From positions 623,501-687,500 of the forward strand of contig JAJGOT010000289.1 in NCBI GenBank assembly GCA_022457155.1: a stretch of DNA of 64,000 nt, given 5' to 3'. Below the pieces are notes generated by a model, which had not been told where the DNA came from, made no database searches, and was given only the letters and a program-made list of their open reading frames with translations. Shown here in pieces: positions 40,201-44,969 of the stretch. Each line of letters begins with the position of its first letter. Position 1 is the first letter of the stretch. Made by a program: the position numbers and the translations under genes. Source of the DNA: Cladopsammia gracilis. Lineage: Eukaryota; Cnidaria; Anthozoa; Scleractinia; Dendrophylliidae.

Positions 40201-42742
40201 AATTCCATTTTGTAAAACATTAAAAAAACTAAGTAAACAGCATTTACTTAATGCTGCTTTGTATCTTTCATTTGAATGGTCGCACTCTAGGATTTCTTCC
40301 ACAGACTCAAAAGTTAGAACCACCTTGTACAGTATAATAAACAGTACCACAGGAAAGTACTGCTCAATAGCTTTCATTTGAATGATCACGCTTAAGGATT
40401 TCTTCTACAGACTCAACCAAAGGTTTGGCTCTTGGAGGCTCAGGGTTTATTTAAAGGAAGTTGTTAGGACACAGGAAATTTACGGTGAAATTTGCTCAGC
40501 TGTTTCCACTTAAAATGTAAAAGTTCCATTGATAATGCTCTGGTCTGAACTAGGATCATTACCACACTCTCCACTGGATGGGATGGTAGTCCATCACTGG
40601 GTTGCTCATCCATTCATAATTCTGCGGTGCTAGTAGAATACCTCCGTGTCCTCGCTCATAGACTTTGGCAATTCAGACATCCTTGATAGAACACTGGTAG
40701 CAATTCTCATATTTTCCATTTCCTTTTTTTCTTCAACGAAGGACGCAACCGCCAAAGCCTGTCATCTGAAGTTGAGGAGGAAATTGACATTGATTTCATG
40801 AGAGCCATCCAGCTATCCTTGCTACAACACAGCACACCAGTCAACCACAGAAGCCGTCAATCAAGCTCATCGAGTAGCTCAGCAAGTTCAAGCAGAGATC
40901 AGGCACAGGGACCCCAGGAGCAGAGAGACCTGTCAGTGTTTTCTGTTGGTGATAGTGCATCCCTTCAAAAAGCTATTGAGCTGTCGCTTCAAGATTCTGC
41001 TGTAGGAGGTAGTGATGAATTGCCATTTTGCAGTTGCTTTGGTTTTCATTGCTACATTTTATGATTGGCTAAAAAAATCTCGCGCCACTTTTTCAACCAA
41101 TCAGAAGTAAAACCAAAACCAATTGTAACTTGGTCGCACGCGTTTTCCCGCGCTTGGCGCCAGCGACATGTATTTGCTTTGTGTTCTGATTGGTTCATTA
41201 GATTGTCTGCTCTGTTGTGATTGGCTAAAGTAGTTACTTTGTTTTTCATTTTACGACACTCAAGAAAAAACTGCTCTATAACCTTTCAGTAATTCCTTCC
41301 AAGCTTAGAATGTTAATTCTCCCCTTTAATGTTGCTTTTGACAATTTAGTAGCAAATCAAAGAATATCTCCACTGACGTACAAAGCATTGAAACATTTTT
41401 GGGTGTAAAATTGTTGTTGTTTTAAAGATTTTTTTCTGCAACCTGCAAAATAGGACTCAGGGCTCTCCTAATCGGGTAGTAAACAATAATAGGTACCATC
41501 TATAACAACATTCATTGTTATACAGCTGGCGTTTTTCTCAATACAACGCGCGCATTGATTGGTTGATTCATGGTCACATGACATCCAACAAACAAACTGT
41601 TTCCCGCCAGTTGATCTAAGCGGACAACATTTGCTTAAGCGGGCAACGATGTTGACGTCAGAGGGTAACATTGCACTATTGCCCGCTAGTGCACGTGATC
41701 AGACCGTGACAAAAGGTGGCGTGATTATGATGGATTGATGTTCACCTCGAGTGCTCGGCGCGTTTTTCAAACTGTCTTGTGTTGTGTTTTTTTGTGTTGC
41801 CATATGTTATAACAAATCACTTAATGACTGATCCCTCGGGAATTCGTCTTGGGGAAACATCGAGATTCTCGAGAAACAAAATTTACTGTTTTCCTCGGTC
41901 CAGTCATTACTTCAAATCATTATTATCCACTATTCTAGAAATTTGGGGTGAACCCTAGATGTCCAAAGCCACTAAGCAATTCTTTCTTATCATTGGGGCT
42001 GTTACAAAACATAATCTTTATTAAAGTGCTTGTTCGATCAAATTTTTAAATTTCGTTTTTATTTCTTTTTTGCACAAGGAAATAATGTATTTAGTAACTT
42101 GTCCAGACCGTTTTTCAATCCAATAAAGGGAAAACGTTTTTTTTTAGGTCATACTTTTCGAATTTGCACGGCCATTATGAAATTTGCATGTTGCTAAAGT
42201 TCCAAAAGATAGCCATCGAAAGTGACGTCACTGACTCAAAAATTACTCTCTTCGAATTTGTTGTTTTGCAAAGAATGGCAAAGAAATGTATGAAATGTCA
42301 AACGTATGTACAGAGGCATCGTTTTCGCTCATTAAGGTCGCGGGGGACAGGTTCCGCTCATCAGTATGCATTTATGCAAAGTGTATGCACGAAGTGCGAC
42401 GGCTGATACCGAAAATGCGCGAAATATTCATGAACAGGCTCTGTAATATCGTAAAAAGGGTTGTTGTTGTTCATCGTGGTGAACACACTAGTAAAGAAGT
42501 ATTTTTCGTTTGTCTCACGATGTAGTCACTTCCGATGTGGATCGCGACATTTCGACTGCATACTGCTAGTCTTCTTCAGGCGATGGTGACTGGTGATGGT
42601 GACTGGTTACGCGTCACCTTATGAAGCACGATGCTCTGCTGTGATTGGTTGGTTTTTAACAGCTGTGACTGGCGCATTTTGATCCTCGTTGTTTCGGCGA
42701 ATTGTTCCCTCGGCGGTCCGTAGTCGTACGGCTCTCCTGTTG

Positions 42743-42795
<53 letters not shown>

Positions 42796-43136
42796 CCTGT
42801 TGATGTTGTTAGGGTTAAGTCTTATGTGGATCGCCTCTTTGACCCTGCGTGTGTGCCAATGAGGATCACGATCAATAAACTTTACTTCATTCCAAAGCGG
42901 GTGGTGTCCGGTGTTGTTGGCGTGCTCTGAAACGGCGGAGGTCTGGGTACGGGCGAATAGAATGTCTCGGTCATGCTCTTTTATTCTGTCTTGCATAGGT
43001 CGTCCAATCTCGCCGATATAAACTTTACCGCATTCACAGGGAATTCTGTAAACCACGCCATGTTGTTTAGTCGGGTCAACAGCGTCTTTAGGCCGTACTA
43101 GGTGTGATCTAAGTGTAGTCTCCGACTTGAAACAGG

Positions 43137-43181
<45 letters not shown>

Positions 43182-44911
43182 CATGGATGCCGACGATCAA
43201 GAAACACAACAACAGGAGAGCCGTACGACTACGGACCGCCGAGGGAACAATTCGCCGAAACAACGGGGCAGTACGCAGCTCTTACAAGGTCTTCTCTGAT
43301 TTGCTGAGAAAACAATAGAACAAACAACACAACAATGGCTAACAATAGACCCTAGACCTAAAAACAATAGAGCTGCATGATATACAGGTCCAATGAAATT
43401 AGAGGTTGTAAAGAGCTGCGTGGTATCTGGAAACAACGAGGATCAAAATGCGCCAGTCACAGCTGTTGAAAACCAACCAATCACAGCAGAGCATCGTGCT
43501 TCATAAGGTGACGCGTAACCAGTCGACCCCATCGCCTGAAGAAGACTAGCAGTATGCAGTCGAAACGTCGCGATCCACATCGGAAGTGACTACATCGTGA
43601 GACAAACGAAAAATACCTCTTTACTAGGCTCTGTAATGTTTCTGCATCAATAATTGCACGTGCAAAGCATGTCAATGCTTTGTTCTTTCTGCATGAAGTG
43701 TTGACAATAGCCCGTGGATTAAAATTAGGCCCGGTTCAGACGCCGAACTTTTCATGAGCCGAACTTAATTCGAATTTGGACCGACCCAAATTAACAAAAG
43801 TACGCCTGTTGATTCAGACGCCGAACTTAATTAGCCGAACTTAATTCAGTTTGAAGAGAAAGAAATCGAAAAGTGAGCGATTTTCAGGCAAAGATGTCAG
43901 AACACGCACCAGTCGTTATAATAATTTATGCATTAGGTTCGGCTCATGAAAAGTTCGGCGTCTGAATCAAAGCCGTTCCAAAGCCGAAATTCCCGGCTGA
44001 GCCAGGCGAAAAGAACGGCTCAGCCGGTCCAAATTCAAATAGCCGTTCTTAATTGATTCAGACGCCGAACTTTTCATGTACTTAATTCAAGGTATTAGGT
44101 TCGGCTCATGAAAAGTTCGGCGTCTGAACCGGGCCTTAGCAAAATTACCAATATATTTTTTTGCATTCGTGTTTGCTCGGGAAGCCTTCGGAAGCGTAAA
44201 AACAAGCTTAGCCTAGGCTTTCAAAGGGAATGTATGAGGCTTCAAATTCTAACATGGACAATTTTACTCCTTTAAAAGCTAATAACTTTTAATTAAAGTT
44301 GAAATCAAAAAATCGGAGTTTTGACGGATCAGTGAGTGGTGAAATCAACTTGCGTTGTGTTCTTCTCGAGGAGAAAACTTGGACACAAAACCACATTTTA
44401 AAGAAAAGCATTGACGCAAAGCGCGATCCTTTCAATAAAAAAACAATCCTTATGCACTTCCATTATTCGCCAATATCTCTGTTAAATTTTAGCGAAATCG
44501 GCTTTCAAACGTTCACGATATAACGTTTTTCAAAGTAACACCCCTGCCAAAATTTTGCCTTATGAATTTATTCATCGCCAGGTATCCCCCGCGACCTTGA
44601 CACCTGGCCAGTTCACACTAGCATCATGACAACATGGACTTACCTGGCCAATAAATTCATATTCAATAAACTCAAGAGATAAGTTATCTTAAATCTGTTA
44701 ATCATTGTCTCCAATTTTTCTTTTAGTATTACATATTTCATCTTCTTCTGATGATAATTTGAAGAAAGCCATCAAACTATCGCTGCAGGACAGCGGTCTC
44801 CCCCCAGTGGGTAGAGATGGCAGTGGACATACGGACAGTTCAGCACAAAGCCAGCAACCGAAGAATCGACAAGACAGCGACAGTGATAATGAATATGATT
44901 TCTGTGTCTAG
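13019..44911 (+). CDS. ANKIB1: ANKIB1, ankyrin-repeat and IBR-domain RBR E3 ubiquitin ligase (25 exons)
   Basis: Twenty-five exons join in phase to 974 residues plus TAG. The protein transfers ubiquitin from an E2 to a substrate through a cysteine thioester in RING2. In order: MGSSTSK N-terminus with a possible N-myristoylation glycine; ankyrin repeats (about 46-189); UBA-like segment (about 225-270); RING1 with ligands C301, C304, C319, H321, C324, C327, C346, C351; IBR (389-448); RING2 (493-540) with GCNHM, catalytic Cys about 506; Ariadne-type helices (about 555-725) including [18 protein letters not shown] and RPYLRTPR; and three UIMs (about 837-855, 894-909, 922-938). Order and motifs match vertebrate ANKIB1 (about 1089 residues), which is longer at the C-terminus. 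Donors begin GT and acceptors end AG throughout. Its head-to-head neighbour is MRPS14. Assignment is very secure; UTRs are not defined. Confidence 0.95.
13403..15613 (+). other. ANKIB1 intron 1
   Basis: Very AT-rich non-coding DNA. Simple AATTATTATAAATTA-type repeats occupy about 14246-14340. A dispersed repeat containing TCATGGTCACATGACGTC (about 15130-15250) is also found near 41520-41640. A CCCCCCCCCC tract lies near 15402. The reading frame of exon 1 runs on into the intron to 13567, but the splice is supported by phase and by homology. Confidence 0.55.
15614..15670 (+). CDS. ANKIB1: ANKIB1 exon 2 (ankyrin repeat)
   Basis: A 57-bp exon, residues 129-147, with the ankyrin core [14 protein letters not shown]. 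The acceptor is TTTCAG and the donor CAG|GTATGT, both phase 0. It corresponds to [12 protein letters not shown] in vertebrate ANKIB1. Confidence 0.93.
16066..16191 (+). CDS. ANKIB1: ANKIB1 exon 3 (end of ankyrin region)
   Basis: Residues 148-189, [16 protein letters not shown] through FLESRMVFS. It matches the vertebrate ENENKDTPCDCA and LESQMVFS segments. The acceptor is CTACAG and the donor TCT|GTAAGT, phase 0. Confidence 0.93.
16224..19060 (+). repeat. 2.8-kb minisatellite with higher-order structure in ANKIB1 intron 3
   Basis: It is built almost entirely of 15-17 bp half units of the pattern AAGGCAGACACCCCTAT and AAGGTGGACACCTCTCT, alternating. Longer blocks recur: GGCAGATGCACATGTGAGG appears near 16577, 17286 and 17865, and CTCTCGAAGATAGACACCCC near 17075, 17768 and 18400. 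This shows a higher-order period of roughly 0.6-0.7 kb. The array begins at TA-CAGTCAACTCTCTTGAGGC and ends near GTCAACTCTCTATAAGGC, so it may have grown inside a TA-target MITE. Open frames inside are by-products of the period. Confidence 0.9.
19346..19402 (+). CDS. ANKIB1: ANKIB1 exon 4
   Basis: Residues 190-208, [19 protein letters not shown], an acidic linker in the place of the less conserved acidic linker of vertebrate ANKIB1. The acceptor is GCGCAG and the donor CAG|GTATTT, phase 0. Placement rests on phase and position more than on identity. Confidence 0.85.
19735..19895. mobile_element. MITE with TTATTCGATGGTTTAACAGA ends
   Basis: The inverted pair CGATGGTTTAACAGATAATA is at about 19757 and its complement at about 19863. 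The centre contains the small palindrome GAGCCCCGC-AGGGGCGAG. A related centre, TTCGAGCCCCGCTGCAGCGG, recurs near 49197. Confidence 0.6.
20448..20765. mobile_element. PIF/Harbinger-like MITE (TTA target duplication)
   Basis: The left end AGGCCTGTTTACACAGGC is mirrored by GTGTAAACGAGCCT at the right. Both sides are flanked by TTA (20445-20447 and 20766-20768). Subterminal GATTT/AAATC motifs are repeated within. It is non-coding. Confidence 0.75.
20853..20927 (+). CDS. ANKIB1: ANKIB1 exon 5
   Basis: Residues 209-233, starting [10 protein letters not shown] and ending VETADMLR, matching vertebrate YEGLRPQDL and VETADMLQ. The acceptor is GAAGCAG and the donor AGG|GTAAGT, phase 0. Confidence 0.93.
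20948..21065 (+). mobile_element. TTAA-type MITE, CCCTTTCACTCCCAG family, truncated copy
   Basis: It starts ACCCTTTCACTCCCAGAGAC immediately after exon 5 and continues through TTCTAACTTTTGAGTC and TGAAACCTTTTTGGCAGTAC, then breaks off. The right terminal repeat is missing. Confidence 0.6.
21119..21241. mobile_element. Palindromic MITE with 9-bp target duplication
   Basis: The left end GGCCGTTGACAAAACCAGGA and its mirrored right end enclose GATCGGATCGGATC repeats. The flanks are a perfect CTTTTACAT at 21110-21118 and 21242-21250. The 9-bp duplication suggests a Mutator-type element. It sits in ANKIB1 intron 5. Confidence 0.8.
21518..21592 (-). mobile_element. Fragment of the CCCTTTCACTCCCAG MITE family
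   Basis: GCTCAGTAGCTTTTTATTTG, then TGGTCATACTTTGGGGTTTC and CATCCACAGACTTAAAAGTT match the internal unit of the family in inverse orientation. Weaker pieces occur from 21353. Confidence 0.55.
21867..21906 (+). CDS. ANKIB1: ANKIB1 exon 6 (UBA-like segment)
   Basis: A 40-bp exon encoding [13 protein letters not shown], the counterpart of vertebrate APLFTAEALLRAH in the UBA-like part of Ariadne proteins. It ends in phase 1 at CACG|GTAAGT. Confidence 0.92.
22920..24244. mobile_element. Mutator-like element carrying a RecQ-like helicase fragment (inner element)
   Basis: Long terminal inverted repeats of about 115 bp start TAGCCTGTTCCAGGCTCC and end their similarity at GGAGCCTGTAAACATTTCTT. The 9-bp flanks GGAAGACCT and GAAAGACCT differ at one position. 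The interior holds a helicase motif frame and other broken sequence. Long TIRs plus a captured gene fragment resemble a Pack-MULE, but a once-autonomous element is equally possible. Confidence 0.7.
23168..23434 (+). pseudogene. RecQ-like DNA helicase fragment inside a transposon
   Basis: The open frame encodes a helicase N-terminal segment. [20 protein letters not shown] carries motif I (Walker A, TGFGKS), followed by motif Ia-like [13 protein letters not shown] and a terminal QLKKFGF. It then stops, lacking the DEAH box and motifs III-VI, so no active helicase can be made. The helicase family is clear from motif I; RecQ is the best fit. No ATG opens the conserved part. Confidence 0.7.
25688..25771 (+). 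CDS. ANKIB1: ANKIB1 exon 7 (UBA-like segment)
   Basis: Encodes [15 protein letters not shown] and the following [11 protein letters not shown], matching vertebrate DWDREKLLEAWMSNPE and RSGVQMP. The acceptor is TTTGCAG and the donor GAGA|GTAAGG. Phase 1 at both ends. Confidence 0.92.
25800..26240 (+). repeat. GCAATAGT-rich repeat and C run in intron 7
   Basis: The block 25805-25905 repeats GCAATAGTATTGCGATAGT-like motifs. A 14-base C run lies near 25987. Similar ATTGCGATTGTTATCGATAG sequence returns near 26822-26850. No gene is seen. Confidence 0.45.
26242..26676. mobile_element. TIR element CAGTGCTGGAAATAAC in intron 7
   Basis: CAGTGCTGGAAATAACAG at the left is mirrored by GTTATTTCCAGCACTG at the right (26661-26676). 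A CAGTG end is typical of several hAT families, but the flanks do not show a clean 8-bp duplication. The interior has GTCCGACCAAAATCCG-like inverted motifs and no intact gene. Confidence 0.65.
27091..27161 (+). CDS. ANKIB1: ANKIB1 exon 8 (linker before RING1)
   Basis: Residues 275-298, [20 protein letters not shown], then SSS. The sequence is not conserved but acceptor AACCAG, phase 1 to phase 0 and donor TCT|GTAAGT fit the gap between exons 7 and 9. An internal AAAA|GTAACT is an alternative weak donor. Confidence 0.75.
28204..28250 (+). repeat. G-rich low-complexity tract in intron 8
   Basis: GGGGGTGGAGCGGGGGAGGG followed by further GGGGG runs over 47 bases. It has potential to form G-quadruplex structure; no other content is seen in this part of the intron. 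Confidence 0.5.
28404..28498 (+). CDS. ANKIB1: ANKIB1 exon 9 (RING1, first part)
   Basis: Residues 299-330 with CSIC, CDHEFC and RSCWE, giving RING1 ligands C301, C304, C319, H321, C324 and C327. The acceptor is AACAG and the donor GAGAG|GTGTGT, phase 2. Confidence 0.95.
28948..29029 (+). CDS. ANKIB1: ANKIB1 exon 10 (RING1, second part)
   Basis: Its first base completes Ser330, followed by [20 protein letters not shown] and CSALVPV. C346 and C351 complete the RING1 ligand set. The acceptor is TTGGCAG and the donor GTA|GTAAGT, phase 0. Confidence 0.95.
29037..29403 (-). repeat. Array of CCCTTTCACTCCCAG-family MITE units in intron 10
   Basis: Begins CCCTTTCATTCCCACACTG, followed by about three inverse internal units with GAATGGTCACTCTTTAGGAT, then TTTCATCCACAGACTC and AGTTAGAACCACCTTG. 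Equivalent arrays lie at 33051-33494 and 40240-40432. Confidence 0.6.
29480..29960 (+). repeat. Dispersed repeat in intron 10 (second copy at 41020-41280)
   Basis: Shares CAATCAGAAGTAAAACCAAA followed by ACCAAT with 41098-41125, then a GCTTGGCACCAGC/GCTTGGCGCCAGC stretch and TGATTGGTTCATT. Multiple CCAAT or ATTGG boxes occur. The family is not identified. Confidence 0.6.
30107..30169 (+). CDS. ANKIB1: ANKIB1 exon 11
   Basis: Residues 358-378, [20 protein letters not shown] plus K, matching vertebrate [21 protein letters not shown]. The acceptor is TTCTAG and the donor AAG|GTCAGA, phase 0. Confidence 0.94.
30244..30416 (+). CDS. ANKIB1: ANKIB1 exon 12 (IBR domain)
   Basis: Residues 379-436. 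It contains [20 protein letters not shown] and [11 protein letters not shown], giving IBR ligands C390, C395, C428 and C435. The proline-rich insert between them replaces a serine-rich insert in vertebrates. The donor is CTG|GTAAGT, phase 2. Confidence 0.95.
30460..30775. repeat. Inverted repeat with internal 26-bp tandem array in intron 12
   Basis: TCAGTATTCAATCTAGGTAA (about 30474) is mirrored near 30735-30760. In between, CTAACTCTAACACAAAGCTA is repeated four times at 26-bp spacing (about 30526-30625), with an inverse GTTAGCTTTGTGCTGAG near 30678. Confidence 0.65.
30813..31405 (+). repeat. 67-bp minisatellite, about 9 copies, in intron 12
   Basis: Each unit contains CACCAGGGGAGGGGTAGGGC, then AATGGTAAGGCAGCAT and ACTAAGGACTCAGAGGTAGA. 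Successive units are about 62-67 bp apart and highly similar. A short inverted copy (TCCTACCCCTCCCCTATCCT) lies near 31280. A 17-base G run follows at about 31415. Confidence 0.8.
31619..31719 (+). CDS. ANKIB1: ANKIB1 exon 13 (end of IBR)
   Basis: Residues 436-470, [20 protein letters not shown], then [14 protein letters not shown]. It supplies IBR ligands C438, H443 and C448, and matches vertebrate GEAHEPCDC and WLQKITEM. The acceptor is ACCACAG and the donor GAG|GTTACA, phase 1. Confidence 0.93.
31832..31913 (+). CDS. ANKIB1: ANKIB1 exon 14
   Basis: Residues 470-497, including [15 protein letters not shown]. It supplies C493 and C496, the first RING2 ligands. Vertebrates have NCLWLLTNSKPCANC here. 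The acceptor is CTTGCAG and the donor CAA|GTGAGT, phase 2. Confidence 0.94.
32090..32460. repeat. Dispersed repeat with G and C runs in intron 14
   Basis: Contains repeated AATAGGGTAT or GGATAGGGT motifs (32208-32350) between a GGGGGGGCCGGAGTACTC-like left part (32108) and a GAGTACCCCCCCCCCCCC right part (32438), which are roughly inverted. This suggests a MITE with polynucleotide ends. No coding sequence. Confidence 0.5.
32681..32729 (+). CDS. ANKIB1: ANKIB1 exon 15 (RING2 catalytic cysteine)
   Basis: A 49-bp exon encoding [17 protein letters not shown] (residues 497-513). The cysteine in GCNHM (about residue 506) aligns with the thioester-forming cysteine of RBR ligases such as HHARI. The acceptor is TCTCAG and the donor AAG|GTATCA, phase 0. 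Confidence 0.96.
32954..33027 (+). CDS. ANKIB1: ANKIB1 exon 16 (RING2, second part)
   Basis: Residues 514-538, [20 protein letters not shown] and GGYFR, almost identical to vertebrate [25 protein letters not shown]. It supplies the C514, C519 and C522 ligands. The donor is TTTTAG|GTTGGT, phase 2. Confidence 0.96.
33051..33494 (+). mobile_element. TTAA-type MITE with internally amplified 88-bp unit, intron 16
   Basis: Flanked by TTAA at 33047-33050 and 33495-33498. It starts CCCTTTCACTCCCAGAGTC and ends GGGAGATAAAGGG. A second left end begins at 33115, as if duplicated in tandem. The internal unit starting TTCTAACTTTTGAGTCTGTG occurs three times at about 88-bp spacing (33158, 33245, 33333). 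Copy 7466-7674 has only one such unit. Confidence 0.8.
34185..34632. mobile_element. MITE with TTTAAGTAACAATCCG ends, copy in intron 16
   Basis: The left end TTTAAGTAACAATCCGTGTA is mirrored by CGGATTGTTACTTAAA at 34617-34632, with a further match AGAAGTAGGCAA/TTGCCTACTTCT. It is 448 bp and contains AATAAA at 34312-34317. A related copy (44970-45426) lies just after the ANKIB1 stop codon. Confidence 0.8.
34680..34955 (+). repeat. Dispersed hairpin repeat, copy 2, abutting exon 17
   Basis: Matches 170-445. It ends TGATATATTACTTC only about 10 bp before the exon 17 acceptor at 34965, so the branch-point region of intron 16 probably lies inside the repeat. Confidence 0.7.
34966..35026 (+). CDS. 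ANKIB1: ANKIB1 exon 17
   Basis: Residues 538-558, [20 protein letters not shown] plus E. The first codons complete RING2 (vertebrate RCTRYEVIQHVEEQSKEMT). The acceptor is ACTTGCAG and the donor GAG|GTAATT, phase 0. Confidence 0.93.
35051..35350. mobile_element. MITE CAGGGTTCGTAC in intron 17
   Basis: CAGGGTTCGTACGGTCATGG at the left is mirrored by AGTACGAACCCTG at the right. GGTCATGGAAAGTCATGGAA motifs are repeated at both ends. The CAGGG end suggests hAT, but the target duplication is unclear. Confidence 0.7.
35591..35677 (+). CDS. ANKIB1: ANKIB1 exon 18
   Basis: Residues 559-587, ending [18 protein letters not shown], which matches vertebrate FMHYYTRFKNHEHSYQ. The acceptor is TCAACAG and the donor AAG|GTAAGT, phase 0. 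The last half of this exon with its donor is the founder of the downstream 93-bp array. Confidence 0.95.
35678..36222 (+). repeat. 93-bp minisatellite derived from exon 18 and its splice donor
   Basis: Unit starts (GTGAAACTGTTCC) fall at 35721, 35814, 35907, 36000, 36093 and 36183, giving spacings of 93, 93, 93, 93 and 90; the last copy is truncated. Each full copy contains CATGAGAATAGTTACATGGT then AAGTCATGTGTTCAC, equivalent to the end of exon 18 (CATGAGAATAGTTACAAG) with its GTAAGTCATG donor. Because 93 and 90 are multiples of three, the exon 18 frame stays open through the array to 36217 as a 31-residue repeat, and the reverse strand is open too. Confidence 0.92.
36628..36697 (+). CDS. 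ANKIB1: ANKIB1 exon 19
   Basis: Residues 588-611, [20 protein letters not shown] and MET, matching vertebrate LEQRLLKTAKEKMEQLSRAL. The acceptor is CTTCTAG and the donor ACAG|GTTAGC, phase 1. Confidence 0.92.
37140..37430 (+). repeat. (GTTTGT)n and (TGAT)n microsatellites before exon 20
   Basis: A short GTGTTTGTGTTTGTGTTTGT tract (37142-37180) is followed by a long imperfect (TGAT)n or (TTGA)n tract from about 37256 to 37427. The tract runs directly into TTTACAGCAG, the exon 20 acceptor. Confidence 0.85.
37436..37584 (+). CDS. ANKIB1: ANKIB1 exon 20
   Basis: Residues 611-660, including [20 protein letters not shown] and [11 protein letters not shown], matching vertebrate DTTFIEDAVHVLLKTRRILK and SYPYGFFL. 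The acceptor is a tandem TACAGCAG: use of the first AG would start at 37433 and add one alanine. The donor is CAG|GTAAGC, phase 0. Confidence 0.93.
37975..38165 (+). CDS. ANKIB1: ANKIB1 exon 21
   Basis: Residues 661-724, with [16 protein letters not shown] and [16 protein letters not shown], matching vertebrate [13 protein letters not shown] and QQKRQEFLASVARGV. The acceptor is TTTTAG and the donor CAAAG|GTATGC, phase 2. Confidence 0.95.
38176..38310 (+). repeat. Purine GGGGA tract just after the exon 21 donor
   Basis: About 135 bases of almost pure G and A with many GGGG runs begin ten bases after the donor. Such strands can form G-quadruplex or triplex structures, and G runs near donors often act as intronic splicing enhancers. 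Confidence 0.8.
38614..38656 (+). CDS. ANKIB1: ANKIB1 exon 22
   Basis: A 43-bp exon, residues 724-738, [15 protein letters not shown]. It is not conserved, but the phase (2 to 0), acceptor ATTGCAG and donor GAG|GTAACA fit between exons 21 and 23. Confidence 0.78.
38831..39143. mobile_element. MITE AGAGTGATTTTACTTCAACT in intron 22
   Basis: Terminal inverted repeats of about 26 bp: AGAGTGATTTTACTTCAACT at the left and AGTTGAAGTAAAATCACTCT at the right (39124-39143). It is 313 bp with no coding content. The rest of the intron (39144-39871) is AT-rich and includes a dispersed repeat with CGTGAATACGCGAAGCATTG (39373). Confidence 0.75.
39872..40130 (+). CDS. ANKIB1: ANKIB1 exon 23
   Basis: Residues 739-825. 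It starts with an acidic [11 protein letters not shown] patch and continues with helical, charged sequence including [20 protein letters not shown] and a YLCKQGN segment. It is not clearly alignable to vertebrates. Acceptor TTTTAG and donor AAAA|GTAACT give phase 0 to 1, matching exon 24. Confidence 0.85.
40240..40432 (-). repeat. CCCTTTCACTCCCAG-family MITE units in intron 23
   Basis: Two inverse internal units with TTTCATTTGAATGGTCGCAC and GATTTCTTCCACAGACTCAA, ending in AGTTAGAACCACCTTG. No terminal CCCTTT end is retained. Confidence 0.55.
40480..40700 (+). repeat. Dispersed repeat with GATGGGATGGTAGTCCATCA in intron 23
   Basis: The segment containing GGATGGGATGGTAGTCCATC and the following CACTGGGTTGCTCATCC resembles a widespread short dispersed repeat, possibly a SINE. 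No second copy is in the window, so this is a weak call. Confidence 0.3.
40742..41008 (+). CDS. ANKIB1: ANKIB1 exon 24 (two UIMs)
   Basis: Residues 825-914. It has two ubiquitin-interacting motifs, [18 protein letters not shown] and [15 protein letters not shown], separated by a serine-rich linker containing nine serines out of eleven. The acceptor is ACGAAG and the donor GGAG|GTAGTG, phase 1. The frame runs on past the donor to 41064, giving an alternative short C-terminus if not spliced. Confidence 0.88.
41020..41720 (+). repeat. Dispersed repeats at the start of intron 24
   Basis: 41020-41280 is a second copy of the 29480-29960 repeat and starts about 12 bases after the exon 24 donor. 41520-41640 shares TCATGGTCACATGAC and AACAAACTGTTTCCC with 15180-15240. 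No coding sequence. Confidence 0.55.
41721..42486 (+). other. Unassigned stretch of intron 24
   Basis: No gene recognised. It contains a GTGACGTCAC palindrome (CRE-like) near 42221 and an open frame of about 80 codons that has no recognisable motif. It may be part of a dispersed repeat. Confidence 0.35.
42487..43627 (-). mobile_element. Penelope-like retroelement 3' part with inverted tail
   Basis: On the minus strand a frame of 181 codons (43164 down to 42619) carries a GIY-YIG nuclease segment: [20 protein letters not shown], then [15 protein letters not shown] and SEHANNTGH, the arrangement of the C-terminal endonuclease of Penelope-like elements. The reverse transcriptase is absent. The ends are an inverted duplication: 42487-42760 (ACTAGTAAAGAAGTATTTTT) is mirrored by 43140-43627, with a foreign stretch at about 43265-43435. 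It is dead as a gene. Confidence 0.75.
43728..44135. mobile_element. PIF/Harbinger-like MITE GGCCCGGTTCAGACGCCGAA (TTA duplication)
   Basis: TTA flanks at 43725-43727 and 44136-44138. The left end GGCCCGGTTCAGACGCCGAA is mirrored at the right end. GCCGAACTTAATT motifs recur inside. A shorter relative is at 61713-61832. Confidence 0.85.
44727..44911 (+). CDS. ANKIB1: ANKIB1 exon 25 (third UIM and stop)
   Basis: Residues 914-974 and TAG at 44909-44911. It contains the third [21 protein letters not shown], and an acidic ending [11 protein letters not shown]. The acceptor is TTTTAG. It corresponds to the LLAIQLSLQESGL motif of vertebrate ANKIB1, but the vertebrate tail beyond it is missing. Confidence 0.9.
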
Positions 44912-44969
44912 GTACTGTAACTCCCGTTAAATTATGCCTTGTTCACACTAGCATCATAACAACATGGAC

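Noticed and set aside
43127..43318. Short plus-strand frame with [20 protein letters not shown]
   Set aside because: It is the inverted duplicate of the Penelope-like element's 3' end, not a separate gene.
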